A stretch of DNA of 64,000 nt, taken from NCBI GenBank assembly GCA_944548615.1, contig OX155952.1, positions 38,932,350 to 38,996,349 on the forward strand, given 5' to 3'. This document shows positions 34,301 through 49,300 of the stretch, in pieces. The notes under the pieces are model-generated. The model saw only the letters and a program-made list of their open reading frames with translations, was not told the DNA's origin and searched no databases. Position 1 is the first letter of the stretch. Every line of letters starts with the position of its first letter. The position numbers were made by a program, and so were the translations under genes. This stretch comes from Micropterix aruncella (Eukaryota; Arthropoda; Insecta; Lepidoptera; Micropterigidae).

Positions 34301-37300
34301 CTGTAATAACATTGATAATGAGTGTTTTTGTTATAAATGACTGATTATAAATAAATGATTGATTAAAAAACTGAATAATTTAACCAATGATAAAAATAAT
34401 TAATTATTAGAGCCATCTATCCCACTTTTTATATAGCCTGATCACATAACAGAAATAATACAGAGATAGAAAGCCAACTATTAGTCTATATCAGCCATAC
34501 TCAACCTGCGGCCCGCGGGCCGCATGCGACCCGCCGACCTTTTCTTTGCGGCCCGAAGGTGGCTCAGTAGAGGAAAAGTCCTGGAACGGTTTTACTCTTT
34601 GCGACATGAAATTATTTTATTTTTACAACAAAATGATAAAGTTTACAGTGAACTTGAAAATGACAGTTGGTGGTGTATTTTAGCTTTTCTTTGCGATGTG
34701 ACAGAAAATCTTGGTGAACTCAATCGTGGTTTACAGGGAGAAAATAAAATTATTTCTCAGATGACAAGTAAAGTATTTGCTTTCGAAGATAAACTGGACT
34801 TGTACATAGAAGAAATACAAAATAAAAACTGCACAACTTTCCAACAATGGTAAAGGCTCAACAAGATGGCATTAATGTTTCCCTAGAAAACTATGTATTA
34901 ATTTCTAATTACTTAGATTCCTTAAGCAAGGAATTCAAGCGCAGATTTCAGGATTTAAGAAAAATCAAGAAATGTTTTTTGCTAGTCGAAAATCCCTGGC
35001 ACTTACAAATAGCCGCAATCACGCAACTGACTGCATTTGGATTTGAGAACGCAAAATTATTGGATGAATTTATTGAATTTAAAAACGACACAAATCTGGA
35101 AACATTTTTTAAAGAGAAAACAGAAGTAAAAGAATATGAAGAACTTTGGAAATTAGTAGGTACCCGTTAATTATGAAACCTTGAAAAATTGTGCACACTT
35201 GCTGTTGACGTTGTTTGCATCAACTTACCTCTGTGAATCGTCTTATTCTAAAATGAAATATGCAAAAAAGGCCTACAGATGTCGGCTTACTGATTCACAC
35301 CTTGATGCCGGATCTAGATAAAATTGTCAAAAGTAGGCAATGTCAACAATCTCATCAGTTTTAAATAAATGATTACGTTTAAAAGTTGAGTTTTATTAAC
35401 GTCTTCTGTGGATTTATTGTAATATAGGTTGTTGCGGCCCGTCTGATGTAGCACTCACTCGTATTTGGCCCAAGAAAAAAAAAGGTTGAGTAAAGCTGGT
35501 CTATATGAACTTTAGTGCTTAATTATTATTACATATTGAAACCTGTATACCAAAAAAACATTTATGTAAATAAAATTTAAAAAATAACATTGACTTAGAA
35601 AATGATTTTTTACATTATTTTATTTCAAGATAGGATCCTAGCTGCCAAATCGTAATAAGGCATTGGGCAATCTAATACACTATACCAGGGGTCAGCAACC
35701 TGAGGCTTTTTTGATGTAAAGTTGCAGCTCTCCACTTCCTTACGCAAATTATTAAAACCCTTAAAATTAATAAAATTTATTTTTAAGTACCTAATTTCTC
35801 AATAGCTTCTATGTTTATAATCGTTAATTTAAAATCGCTACGCTTAGCATGGCCGTAATGAGATAAATTTGACTGAATAAAAAATAAACACTTCTCTTTC
35901 TTGAAGACATGGAGAGCGGTAAATCACTTAATTTTAAAAATCTGAAGCAATATCGCGATAAGACGAGACCAATGCAACTATTGACACGAATTACTTCAGC
36001 ATAGCTAAAAAAAAATAAAGGATGAATTCGCTGAGAGATTCGAGCAATTCAAAACAAACAAAAGTACTCTCTCGTTCATAGTAAACCCTCTTAACACAAA
36101 TATAAATGAGATCAACATTGAGCTATTTGGAATTAATACTGGATCGCTTCAAATGCAATTGCTGGATTTGAAAACCAAAGACTTGTGGAGTGGCATGTTC
36201 ACAGAATTCAAGAGCAAGCTGGAAGAGTTGGCTGTCCACATCGCGCAGCACAAGTGGACAGCTTTAAAAGAAATGCCGTGAGTTGAGGCCCTCATATTCG
36301 GTTAGAAGTCAACTAACAAATACAAATCTAGAGTCGTGCTTGAAATTTAAAACAAGTTATAAGCCAGATTTAATAAAACTTTCAAAAGGCATGCAAAGCT
36401 AATGCTCCCATTGATGCAACTATCTATTATTGTGTTTTTATACGAATAAATATTATTTCGTATTTAAAGCCGTTTATTTTTAAACAAAAATCAAATATAT
36501 GTATATAAGCAAATACTATAACATTGAAATGATTTTTTTATTGGCTCTTTAAAAACTGGAAAATTTTGTAAATTGTAACTTTTGGCTCTTCCGTTTCAAT
36601 AGGTTACCAAACCCTGCACTATACAATCAATGGTAGCACCTCCATCTATTTACTTCTTCAATTGATTGTGATAGATAATTTTTAGATACTTACTTCCAAA
36701 CAGCACCCGGCTGCTATACAAGCGCTATCAAATGATTTCGGATGAAAGAAGATAGAATTGTAGGCATACTGCTGAGTGTGTAGCTCGCGTAGCGATGCAC
36801 TCTCCAGCTCTGTCAGAAATTTCAAATGCGGCTCCGTATGGGCTGCCACTATTTCATCGGGCGTTGCACGCCGCGTTTTAATTCTATGAACTCTCTCCAA
36901 TAGACTGAACTCAATGTGCCTTTCGTTAATGCGCTGGATCCGGAATGGTGATTCTACGTGATCGCTGTCAATAGAAATATTACACTTTATATCATCCCTT
37001 GAGTTGAGAAATACATTTAGGTAGCGTTTATACTAACGGTTCATAGAGGCAGCGGTGTTCCATCATAGCTTCATCGTAAACGTAACTCACTTTATGTTCG
37101 GGCATTTTGAGATCAGTAACTACAGAAAATTACAGATTAGAAATATTTTCAACTTAATAAGCGCTATTCAATTCAATTTAATTTATTTAGGTATAATCAA
37201 AACAGATCGTTGAAACGTTGCATATATCCTACTACTATTATAAACGCGAAAGTTTGTAAGAATGTATGTATGGATGTTTGTTACTCTTTCACGCAAAAAC

Positions 37301-40300
37301 TACTGAATGGATTTTGATGAAACTTTACAATAATATAGCTTACACATCAGAATAACACATAGGCTACAATTTATAAAGATATATAGTTTTCTATCATTAT
37401 CACAATTTTCCATCAACACGCGGGTGAAACCGCGAGGCGCAGCTAGTATATAAATATTCCACAGATAGCACTAAATACAGTAAAAATTGCATAATAAAAT
37501 CGAAAGGAAGTAGTAAAGTAAAGTAAGTAAAGTAAAAGGTATTTATTTCCAATACAACCATACAATTGTGTAGGAATGACAGTAATTAATCTTAAATTAG
37601 TTACTCAATTTAGACAAGAGATGATATACAATATATAGTTTTAAACTTACCAATTTACAAAAACATAGACTATATGATAATAGTTTACAACAAAACAATT
37701 AACGGTAAATAATATGTATTAGATTAAATGGGTAGATACGATGCTATGTATTTTCAAAATATTTTAAGAAGTCGTTATGGGCATACATGTTGATTTTAAG
37801 CAGATAGACTCGGATGGATCTCTTGAAAATATCAATGTTTTTAATTTCTTTTAATCTTTCGGGCAATTTATTGAAAAGTTTGAGGCCTACGTATCGACTA
37901 GTCGCCTGGAACTTGGCAGTACGTGCTACGAACGGTTGGAGATACAGGGTTTTATTCCTGGTGTCATGCCGATGTACTTCCTCGTGGGATATGGCCGAGC
38001 TCTTATTGCAATAGAATTCGCAAAGAGCTTCTTGAGCAAAAATCGCATATACGGTCAATATCCCTAGTTTTTGGAAGTGTTCACGACATGACTGCCGTGG
38101 ACCAATACCTACTATCGCACGTATGGCTCTTTTCTGGAGAGTGAATACACTGTTGATGTGTGCTGCATTAGTAGTATCGAATCATATGAATACTTGTAAG
38201 TAAGCAACACTAACTGCAGTAAACATTGCAGTAACAGGTACAATGAAGTTCAAATAACTCTTCAAAGACAGATTTACAAAAGATTTGGAACAATTCGAAT
38301 GAATACCCATGTTGCCACATTGCTTCATCGTTGGTTCAAGAATATTAATTTTTGTAACCATATTTATCACAATTCTTTAATTCAAGAAAATTCATATCAC
38401 AATTAATTAATTCAAGATTTATTTTCAATAAATAATAATCCATAAAAACAACTCACCAATTTCCAAATGATTAAGTCGCTTATCAAAATTAGCAACTACT
38501 TTTTTCGACTGCGAAGGATAGCAATCCCTTGTGGGGAAGTTTTCCGGTCTAAATTCGTCTCCGAGCCATTTCACTTCAACAATGTGTTTTTCCTTTGCAA
38601 CATCGCAGATATTTTTGACTTCCGGATCTAAATTGTAGGTTTGCTGATAGTTAAAGCAGTTCCAGTAGGACTTGTGTGCGTAAATGCAATTTAGGATGGA
38701 GTCGCGAATACTGTGAATATAGAAAAAACAGTTAGATTGAAATATTGAAGACATTGAAATGAGAAACTTACGAATCGCTCGGTTCAGTCAGCGGTTGAAT
38801 TTTAGGCACGGGATCGCCGAGTAAAGTCCTCAAAGTTAAAGCGGCTCCTTCGCTGAGGGACCTCAAACAATAACCACCTTCTAAAACGACTGCCAGCGAT
38901 GAGCATACACCTTCCAGCAAATGCAAAAGATGGGCGTAACAAGCTGGACTGAGTTCCATTTCACCCTATAGAAAAAAAGCATTTACAATGAATAGGGATG
39001 CAACCGATTACTATTATGATACAATTAAAAGACGATTGTTGCCCCCATTTAGCAAAATTACCAGCGAAAAAAAATAAACAGGCTAAATTGGCGAAAACAC
39101 TGATAAATAATAACAAACAGAGCTGCCATGGAATTCACCGACTGGAGTCTATTAGTACACTTCTGGGGAGGGGACTCCGGACTAACGACTGGCTGTGGTA
39201 CGTTTAGGACAGCTGTCTTGCTGCATGTGAGCGTTCACCTTACCAACCATTCACTTCCCCTTTGAAGTCGTAGAATTTAAGATGCGGAAATTGCAGTTTT
39301 AGATAATTTTTCTAGGAAGAAGTTGATTATTTTACTGGAGATAAACCCCGGTTAAAAGAACTCGGGTTTTTTGAAACCCAAGTTATCCGAAACGCCTCTG
39401 AAAAATGTGCCAATGTCAAACTTTGAATTTAGTTTCCTTAGAACTCGAAAAATGTTACATATCACCTTCATCCAGTTACTTATTATCCAATTGCGAGTTA
39501 AAAGTGGTAATATTGATGTCAGTTTCCTACCCTTGAATGTTACTGGTCTAATTCAACCACTGGATCAAGCCGTAATAGCCACATTTAAACGGCACAACCG
39601 CTGGCTATTTTTGAAAACCATCCAGCATGATAGTGATATGCAAAACAAAAACACGAATGAAGTGCTGAAGGCAGTGAATATAAAACACATAATTTATTGA
39701 TGTGCGCAAGCCTTTGAACTATCCCAATCAAGAGAAAGCAGAAACTCTTCAAGTGCCGGAGAAAACTCTATGATGGACTTGAATGAGATGACTCTTTTTT
39801 GATATTTTTGAAACTACAGAAATGGTAATAAATTTCCCCGATCGATATCAGACATTGATATGTACGAGGTGGAGGAATGGGCTGTAACGGACGATTCGCT
39901 ATTACCGGTATATTGTACAGTATAATATACTGTATAGGTAGGTACAGTAAACTGTATATCGATGTACTGTAATCCTAAAAATGTAATTTATCTGTAATAG
40001 GGAACATGAGAGTAGCCTACAATGAGATTTAAATTCGTTTGACCTTTAAAACCTTTCAAAAATACGCACTGTAATTACAATACAAAATATTGTAGTATTA
40101 GATGTTCATAGCTTAACCGAAAACAAATGGTTTCCCCTCTTTATTTCGGTTAACGGGGTTCTACTGTACCAAGATTTTTAGAGGTGAAACAGAGACTCGC
40201 CTGGCAGGCAACGAGTGCTGACTTCTACCGCGAGGAGGTGAACAGTGAAGCCGTTCCGGGTGACGGCATTTGCGAGATCGTGGTATTTATTTAATTTCAA

Positions 40301-43300
40301 CTCGTAGCCCTTTTGGGATGTTTGATTCCCATGGAACAGTTAATACTATAAATAAGGGTCAACTTCCCAGATATACCTATCCCAGATATCGTAAAGAGTT
40401 ATATCTGGACTGGAGGGCTGTGCATCTGAGACTTTCAGGGAATTGATACCGAATCGACCTCCAGAATCCAATCTGAAGCTTTCTCAATTATTCAGAAAGG
40501 TCAAAACCTTTCTATATTCAAGACAATTCCAAACAAAGATCAAAACATTCCACTACAAATTGAGGAATGATTCCCACCTTTAGATCTATTCCGCACAAAC
40601 TGTAACCCCCTAGAACCAAGGGGCAGAAGAAACTCCCCTGCACCTCATGTGCGAGTGTGGCCCGCTGATGCGTAAAAGATACATCCACTTGGATGGTCAT
40701 TACCTCCAACCTGAGGAGGTAAAATAATCTGGCGCCAAAAGCCTGTTGCGGTTCTTAAATGACACGAGGCTTAGCGCAGAACTATAGTAGGTGGCGAACA
40801 CAATAAATCAGTAATGGTCGCAGTGTTACAAGGCTCATAAAAACCTTAGAAAAGTCCCATACAACAAATAAATAAAAAAAAACCCCCCTAGAAGTGTAAT
40901 AATAGCATTATGATGGGCCCGACACTCGTCAGTCAATTCCATGGCAGCTCTGTTTGTATTTATTTATTTATAATCATTGCATCCCTAATAATGAAGTGTT
41001 TTCATCATGAAGCACACAAGATAATTACAATTAAAAAAAACTTCAAAAAAATGTAAAAACCTTTCCATCTCCTAGGGCCGAATCATACCCAGCTGAACAA
41101 ATGATTAGTTGTGGGGCAAACTATGAAAAAAAAAAAGAAAAAAATTAATGTTTAGTACCTCTATACAACCGAGAGCGGCATCGTAGCCGGCGGACACTAT
41201 TATCAGTTGAGGTCGATACTGTGAGAGAAATTAAATGATTAAATACTGCAATTTAATACTTCATAAAAGCTATAAGTGAAATGCAAACCTCCAACGCCAT
41301 AGGAAGAAGTAACTGATTCCAGATTGCCAAGTAATCGGAATCCTGCATCTGCGTCTTGTTCAGAGGAACGTTGAAGTTGTAGCCTGTTCCCGCACCGCAA
41401 CCGATGTAATTGAAATTCGATTGCTTCAAAGACGGCCAAAACGAACCGTGTTCGTAACGATGTACTGAAAAATAGACAACCCTGTGGAATAGAAAAAGAT
41501 TAGAAAAGGGTACCACCCCAAACAGCACATTGCAAAATCAAAATAAAAGGTACAATTACAAATGCTTCACCTACAAAACTTATACGAATAGTTAGATAAA
41601 GATCTAAAGTTTAACTTGAACAGTTTTGTTTGATAATCTTTTATATCATATCCTAGTGTCAATTTGTGTCAATAAGTTGGCAATTCCTCAAAAGGTTGAA
41701 AATCTTTCAAAATTCATGAAATTTTCAGTAAAATCCAGTAAAAACTTTTATGACGTGATTTTTTGTCAATTTTAAATTAAAAAAAAACTTTGAAAAATTT
41801 CCAATTTGTTAGAGCAGTGGTTTTCAATCTTTTGTTGGTAACGGCACAATTTTAGTCAAGTCACTCCAGCACACGGGCGGGTTTGTGGGGCGGATAGAGC
41901 CCTATTAGCACCACAGGCGATTTAAAAAAAAAACTAATACTAATTTCATATATACTCGTATATTGAAGGGGGTTCTTACCAAATCGTATACATTGATGTC
42001 GATATTAGATCACCCTGGAATTGAGTATTAAAGTGAATCATGACGTTTTTTTTCATTTCCTATACGTTTCCAGTATATTGAAGTTATATTTACCATTTGT
42101 TTACTACTGTTTAGTGTGCAAAAAAATAGCTTTCTGCGAAACTAATTACTTGAACTTACAATGGTTGAAAGTGTATCATTTTCAATGCCAAAAATGGTCA
42201 TTAAAAAAAATCCATAACAAAATTAGTTTAAAAACCTAAAATGAAAAATTTGCAAAACCATAAAATCATCGCAAAACCATAAAATCCATCTCGCTGAAAT
42301 CTAATTTATGGTTAATTTTTTTAGCAAATAGTATCTATAACTGTAATATATTCCAAGCAAATGAGAAAAATATAAAATGAGTCATTATGAACAGCCTCAC
42401 AGACACCGTTTTCGAGTCTACATCTCGTTTTGTATAACAGAACATGGAAATGTTGCCATTATTAATTTTGCCTTTCCACAGAATTAATTTATCGTCAAAA
42501 CCTTTCATTTCATTAGATGATAACAGCATATTCTCATTTCGCAGGGGCGAAATGCATACATGCATTTAATTTATTAACATGTCTAAACAAATCCGTCATG
42601 AAAGCCAACTTTGTGCACTAAGTTGTGCACATTGCTGAGTAAGTCCACAAATGTAAAATTTGCATTTCCTTACCTGATAAATAACTTAAAAACCTGGCTG
42701 TACACCAGGAGGATACTCGCGGCACACTGGTTTAAAACCACTGGTTTAGAGTGTGTTTCAACTCTTTGACTCTGAGACCAACGAAATAGTTTTCATTTAA
42801 TATCTCCATACCAGATGAGTGTTTCAGTGGTGATGCCTCACGTTACAATTACATATATTTTTAAGCTGTTTGTCAGTGCATCATAGATCATTTTCAACAC
42901 TCGACTCTCAAAGTGACTTATAAATTGGGACTTAGGATCTAGGCAGGTTTGAGAGGACTTACAGATGCTTTGCCCACTGAAGATATCGGTCTAGACAAGC
43001 GAAGGGTCATTCCGGCTCCTAGTTGGAGCGCATTCTGGAGCTAATTGGAGCTAATTGCACAGTTCTAAACCTTGGTAAAAACAACCCTAAAAATGACTAC
43101 CAACTTGGATCAATCAGCTTAACCACCACAAATTCACAGAAAGACCTTGGTATAACGATAACTGACAACTTGAAATGGGCAAACCATATTGAAAACATCG
43201 TAAAACAGGGAAACTCACTTCTATATTTGGTAAAGAAAGCTATTCAAGTATTGACGATACCGACATTCTAAAAATTTACAAAACCTACATTCATCCTCTG

Positions 43301-46300
43301 ATCGAGTATGGTTTTCAAATCTGGAATTCTTATTCTGCCAAGGACATCAACCTGCAACCTGCTCGAAAGTATACAACGTAGAGCGACAAAACTGCCAAAA
43401 ACCCTAAGAAAAACACCCTATGAATATAGATTAAAAATCCTCAAACTGACTACTCTGGAGCAACGGAGACACAGAGGAGATCTCATAGAGACATACAAAA
43501 TACTGAGGCAACACTACGACTGCCCAGAGTTGGAAAGCATGTTTGTGTTCAATTCAAACCATCACTTAAGAGGTCACAGCCTGAAACTCAACGTTACAAG
43601 CTTTTCAACTGAAGCAAGAAAGCACTTCCTGACAAACAGAATCGAGAACAGCTGGAATAAACTGCCCGAGGATGTTATTGAAGCACCAACCATAAACGCA
43701 TTCAAAAATAGGCTTGATATATATTTAAAAAATTATATACCTATATATATATATATATTAAAAAAAAAAGAAACAGCAACACCAGTTAATTTCATAGATA
43801 TGAACACATCAGCGTTAAGCTGCTAGTTCATCAACAAATAATAACAATAATAATAATGCCATTAGCAAAGAGCAGATCAGAAGAGCGACTTCTACTCTGT
43901 ATTAGAACAACTAGCCATTCAATTTCAAGTCCCGAGGAGCCACCTACTCCTTTGGCTCTACCACTCCACCGAACTTACGAGTTATTTCATTCCAAAGAGC
44001 AGACTTCTTTCTTTGACTCCATTCCAGGAAATTCCGCAAACGGTTATTCTAGAATCGGTCATTCTGATTATTTTCAATTCATTCTGCAGCTCCGGACTGA
44101 ATATTAATATTTCCGATTAATAATGACAGATGACATTTATTAATTAGCGAAACAAGATTTCGAAATCTTGTAAATATCTTGGGATATTATTTTATTAAAA
44201 AAGAACCCGGAGTGATCAGTAGAATTTTAGATGAAAAGGTGAATTTCTTCCGGGTCTACCCGGAAGAAATCTGCCTTCTCAGAAGAACCCCACTCCTCTG
44301 AGTGGGGTTCGGAACCCGAATGCAGCCGTAATGACCCATCACTAGTCTACACTTTATTCTATTTCCACATTGGGCTCGATTGCGTTTCTTCGTGAACTAA
44401 AATCGGAAATTAGTCCGTGTGAACGAGACAGGGAGATACGCTAGAGCGGAATGTGTGATGACCGATTGTCACTTTTTCGCATTAAAACTGCCTGCCAAGG
44501 TCAAACCTTACACCGCACGAAATATGCTCAAATTTATTCGGACGAGTATAAGTTTGACAGATAGTATTTCCCGACGATCGTTCGTTTCGTATTCCGCTCT
44601 AACGTATTGCTCTGTCTCGTTCGCTTGGACTATTTTTAGTTTTAGTTCACAAAGAAACGCAATCAGCCCATTATCTTAGTTGTGTTTCACAATAAAGTCA
44701 TCCATAGAACAGGCTTGCCTAGTAAAGGTGGCTTAACGACATGAAATGTATTATTACAAAGTGTCCAATAAATATTTTAAACCTATAGGGCCCGATTGCG
44801 TTTCCTTGTGAACTAAAACTGAAATTAGTTCAAGCAAACGAGATAGAGCAATACGTTAGAGCGGAATATGAAACGAACGATCGTCGATAAAAACTCCCTT
44901 TCGAGCTTATACTCGTCCGAATAAATTTGGACACATTTCGTACGGTGTTAGATTCAGATACTTTATCTTTGGTGGGTAGTTTTAATGCGAAAATTTGACA
45001 ACCGTTCATTTCACATTCCGCTCTTGAGTATTGCCCTGTCTCGTTCACTTAAACTAATTTCCGATTTTAGTTCACGAAGAAACACAATCGAGCCCATAAT
45101 CTTCACAAGAAAAGCCTTTTTGAGTCTTTTTACCAATTTTCATTGCGAAGATATATTTTTTAATTAATTTATTTATTTATTGCGGTATAAATTTTTATTT
45201 TCATCGCACCTCAGGTCGTTGGCTACCCTACCTATATATAATTTAAAGCATAATTATTTGTAATAATGCTGATATCACACCCTTACGGGAAGTGCATTTT
45301 GGTTGTTACTGGGCCTTATTAAAATAGTGAAGTTGAGCGAGTTAAGCACCTAGGATCGTCGTAGAACATCTGCTGAGTGGCCTGTCCGTGATGAACATCC
45401 CAATCGACAATCAAAATGCGTTTTAATCCATGCACGTCGATCGCTCGTTGGGCGGCTATTGCCACGTTATTGTAGAAGCAGTATCCGCATGGCTCTGCCT
45501 TCATGGCGTGGTGACCAGGAGGACGAATTAAAGCGTATCCATTCTGTATAGTCCCGGCGATCACAGCGTCCACCAATTCCACTGTAGCTCCAGCTGCCAA
45601 AAGTGACGCCTCATGACTTGACTGAAATTTTAAAAATCCATATCATAATTTTGGACGTTAGGACCTATTACTTGGCCTGACTACTCTCGAAGAAAGAAGA
45701 CAAGGAGGGAATCTGATTGAGACATAAAATTGTCACAAATTATTACGTTGTACCTAGGCATCTGCAAAGAATATTTAAGAATGCAACAGTCAATACAAAT
45801 CGACAATGTTGCAGCAAAAAACTCAACCGTTCAAAATATAAATCTAATCCTTTTAAGAAAGTTCTGCAAAATAGAGTGGTGGACATGTGGAGTGATATTT
45901 ATACTATTTGAAGTGATATTAGTGCAAGCTCTGTCAATCAATTTAATTAAAAATAAAAAAAGATTTTTAAAAACAAGCTTCACTCTCCACCAGGAAGTTC
46001 CAGTGGAAATCTCCCGGCTTCATTTTTATACCCTTGTCATCATGTGTAATGGAAAGTACTCCAGACAATAAAACAAACGAGCCCAAACTCGACTATCTTA
46101 GCAGTTTCCATTAACCCTTCAAGCCCCGCGACTTCGATATCGAAGTCAACTGAACGAGTCCAGGAAAAGTGATTTGATTGAGTTTTTCGTGTCATTGTAT
46201 TTTATTTATTCAGTTGTATTTTATTTAATTGCACAATGATATTTGTATCATCGTGCATTTAAATAAAATATAACTGCATACGGAATGACACAAAAAACCC

Positions 46301-49300
46301 AATCAAATCACTTTTCCTGGACGAGTTCAGTTGACTTCGATATCGAAGTCGCGGGGCTTGAAGGGTTAAGGAGTTCCAGTGGCAATCTTTCGGCTCAATC
46401 TTAGGACCCTCGTCATTATGTATAATGGAAAGTACTCATGATAACAAAACACACTAGCCCAAATTTGACTTATCATACCATTTGCCATCAGGGAGTTCTA
46501 GTCCCTACATTCTGGCTCTATCATCAAATCAGCTCGAACATTGCATTGTCACCGAACTTACATAAGTATGCCAAATTTCAGCTTAATCGAATACCAGCAA
46601 GTGGTTGAAAAATGGTTTGCAAAGTTTGAAATGGACAACTTACATACGGACATTGCTAGTTAATATAAAGCTTGTAAAAACAAATTCCATTTGAACCTAA
46701 AAACTTGTTAATATTGTTTACTAGATGACCCGGTGAATTTCGTACCACTTAAAATTTATTTGATTGTAACTCTTCATAAGCGTTTATTAATCCTAATAAA
46801 CCTTTAAATCTAATTCATTGAAATCTATAATATGGCTGAAACATGTACGGTTTGAGTTTCGTTTGGTGATTAAATGAAAGTCATTTGTGATTGAAATAAA
46901 TTCAATGTATTTAATTTACATGATAATATATAAATGCAGTTCACATTCAACACAAAACATTCTGGTAAAATATGTTTTTCGTTTTGTTTTCCGGTGTGTA
47001 AATAAACAAAAATGATGGATTTCCGACCGATGGCTTGGCGAACACGGGACATACAGTTGTCCATGCGTGAAATACGGAAATTTCAACTTAATTCCGCAAA
47101 CTTCCATCACGCGTGATTTGTCATCGTGAAGGCCAGACGCACGGGGAAACTAAATTCCGCTTTTCAGAATTACCAAGTGTATAACTGTAGATTGTCTTTA
47201 GTATGTCGCAAAAGAAAAAATGCGCCAAATCGCCTCGTTGCTGCTGACATAGCGACACGTCTGATACTGAGATACACCTCGTTTGAATTCATCACAGCGT
47301 AAACAGCTATACCGCTTTATCTTATGTATTTGCAGCATATGTAATTTATCGAGTTGATGAAGTTGCAGTTTTCCACATTGATTTGCGCTTTAAAAGCCTT
47401 GGATAATAAGGCACAATCTAACGTTTGACCACATTTACATCTTGCCCTTTGACCTTCACAACTGCAGATCGCCCATTGTCCGCAACTGATCGGCGACGAT
47501 ACAATGGGTACCCGTCATTGCCTGTGATGATGTTAGCAATCAGGTCTCTCGGGTAACGCCTGGAACAGTTACTATCGAGCATACAGGGCGAGATGTTGTT
47601 ATAAACTTCGCGAAATCCATAGATCATATTCTTAGGCACCACTGCAAGCAATTTTGGATTAACAGCTTCATCTTGTATTTCGGCCGATATGATGGGATCA
47701 TCTCACATCAGTGCGGTTTGCATTTGAAGTAGCTTGCCGCACATTTGACTTACTTCGTCGACCTATGTTATCTCTTCTTCTCGACATTGTAATGGACACT
47801 GTAAAACGACACGGAATTGCTTTCACGCTCAAATCGATCGAAATTTCCATGAGGTCTTTACAGTATTGAAATCCCCAAACTAAGTCCAAATTCGTGGTTA
47901 TGTAATTTAAAAAAAAACGGTTGTGTCACCCCAAGACTTTCCTGTCAAGTAGCCAGGAACGTAATTCATCTGAATATTAATATCATTAATCCTCCAACAA
48001 CAACCCCCTCCCCCCCACTACCAACCTAGCGACACCCTTTACAACTCGAAAATCGAAATCGAAATCGACTTTGACTTCGACTTTTTCGACTTTTTTACCT
48101 TTTTGACCTTTTCAACTTTTTCGACTTTTTCGACTTTTTTAACTTTTGCGACTTTTCCGACATTTTCGATTTTTTTTCTTTTTCGACTTTTTTGACTTTC
48201 GACTTTTTTGACATTTTGACTTTTTCTACTTTTTAGGCTTTTCAGACTTTTTTGACTTTTGCGAGTTTTTCGACTTTTTTTACCTTTTCGACATTTTTTA
48301 CTTTTTTGTTTTTTTTTTTACTTTTTTTACTTTTTCCCCTTGTTTGACCTTTTTGACTTTCGAACTTTTTAAACTTTTTCGACTTTTTTCAAGTAAGTAT
48401 GTTGATTTTTTACTTTTTTTAATTTTTGCGCCTTGTTCGACTTTTTCGGATTTTTTTGACTTTTACGACTTTTTCGACCTTTTCTACTTTTTTGACTTTC
48501 GCGACTTTTCCGACTTTTTTGACTTTATCGACTTTCGCATTTTTTGACTTTTCGACTTTTTGAAATTTTACACATTATACGGAATGAATAACAGTTACGG
48601 ATAGCGCAGCTGTCAAACAATACGATCGCCGCAATAGCCATCTAGAAAGTGGCCAATGTTCCCAAAATAACCAATTTCGATTTTTTCGATTTTCAGTTGT
48701 TTCTTTGAGTTTTTCCTAAATATTTTTCTTTGTAAACCACCCCTGACTCAAGCCAAACAAAATAAAAGAAAAATAATTCAAATCGGTCGAGTCATTTCCG
48801 AGATCCTGCGAGACTAACGCAAGGCGATTCATTTTTATATATAAGATTACTTACTAGCTTTACAAGATATGATCTGGACATATCAGCAAAGATGCCTGTC
48901 CAGAATAAATAATAATAATAATATTATAATTGCACCCTTATTCTACAGTATTTATAGTACACCCAGGGGTTCTGTATTTCTACAACATTGTCTGAAAACA
49001 GAAAACCAGACATTTTAGATTGCATACTGACATTAAAAATAAAGTTTATTAGTAGAGATTAGCAATAAAGTAATATTTAAAAGAGATAAAAAAAATATGA
49101 TATTAAATTACAGAAGTTGCTCCCCATTTCGTGGACACCGGTGTCCCCATTTCATGGAGATAGGTGTCGAATGTTGAAGTGATAAATGGAATAAGGAAAA
49201 ACTAGAAATATTCAGCTCTATCAAAATACGGAAAATCCAATAATTCAGAAGGGAAATAAGGGGCTCAAAGTACAGAATATTGCAAATAGTAATACAAAGG

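Larger units (their letters stand above)
45669..48925 (+). mobile_element. CR1-like LINE copy split by two insertions
   Basis: The RT tail remnant at 45669-45955 (ends gtcaatcaatttaa) continues at about 46684 (ttgaacctaaaaacttg). It is then broken by a Helitron and ends at 48847-48925 with the conserved ttacaagatatgatctgg tail and (AAT)n. It lies in HDAC6 intron 4. Confidence 0.7.

Noticed and set aside
39371..39700. Host gene with a DDE domain
   Set aside because: It is a pogo transposase remnant bounded by inverted ends and nested in a LINE.
48050..48560. CRISPR-like array
   Set aside because: The units are contiguous, degenerate and without unique spacers, inside a eukaryotic Helitron.
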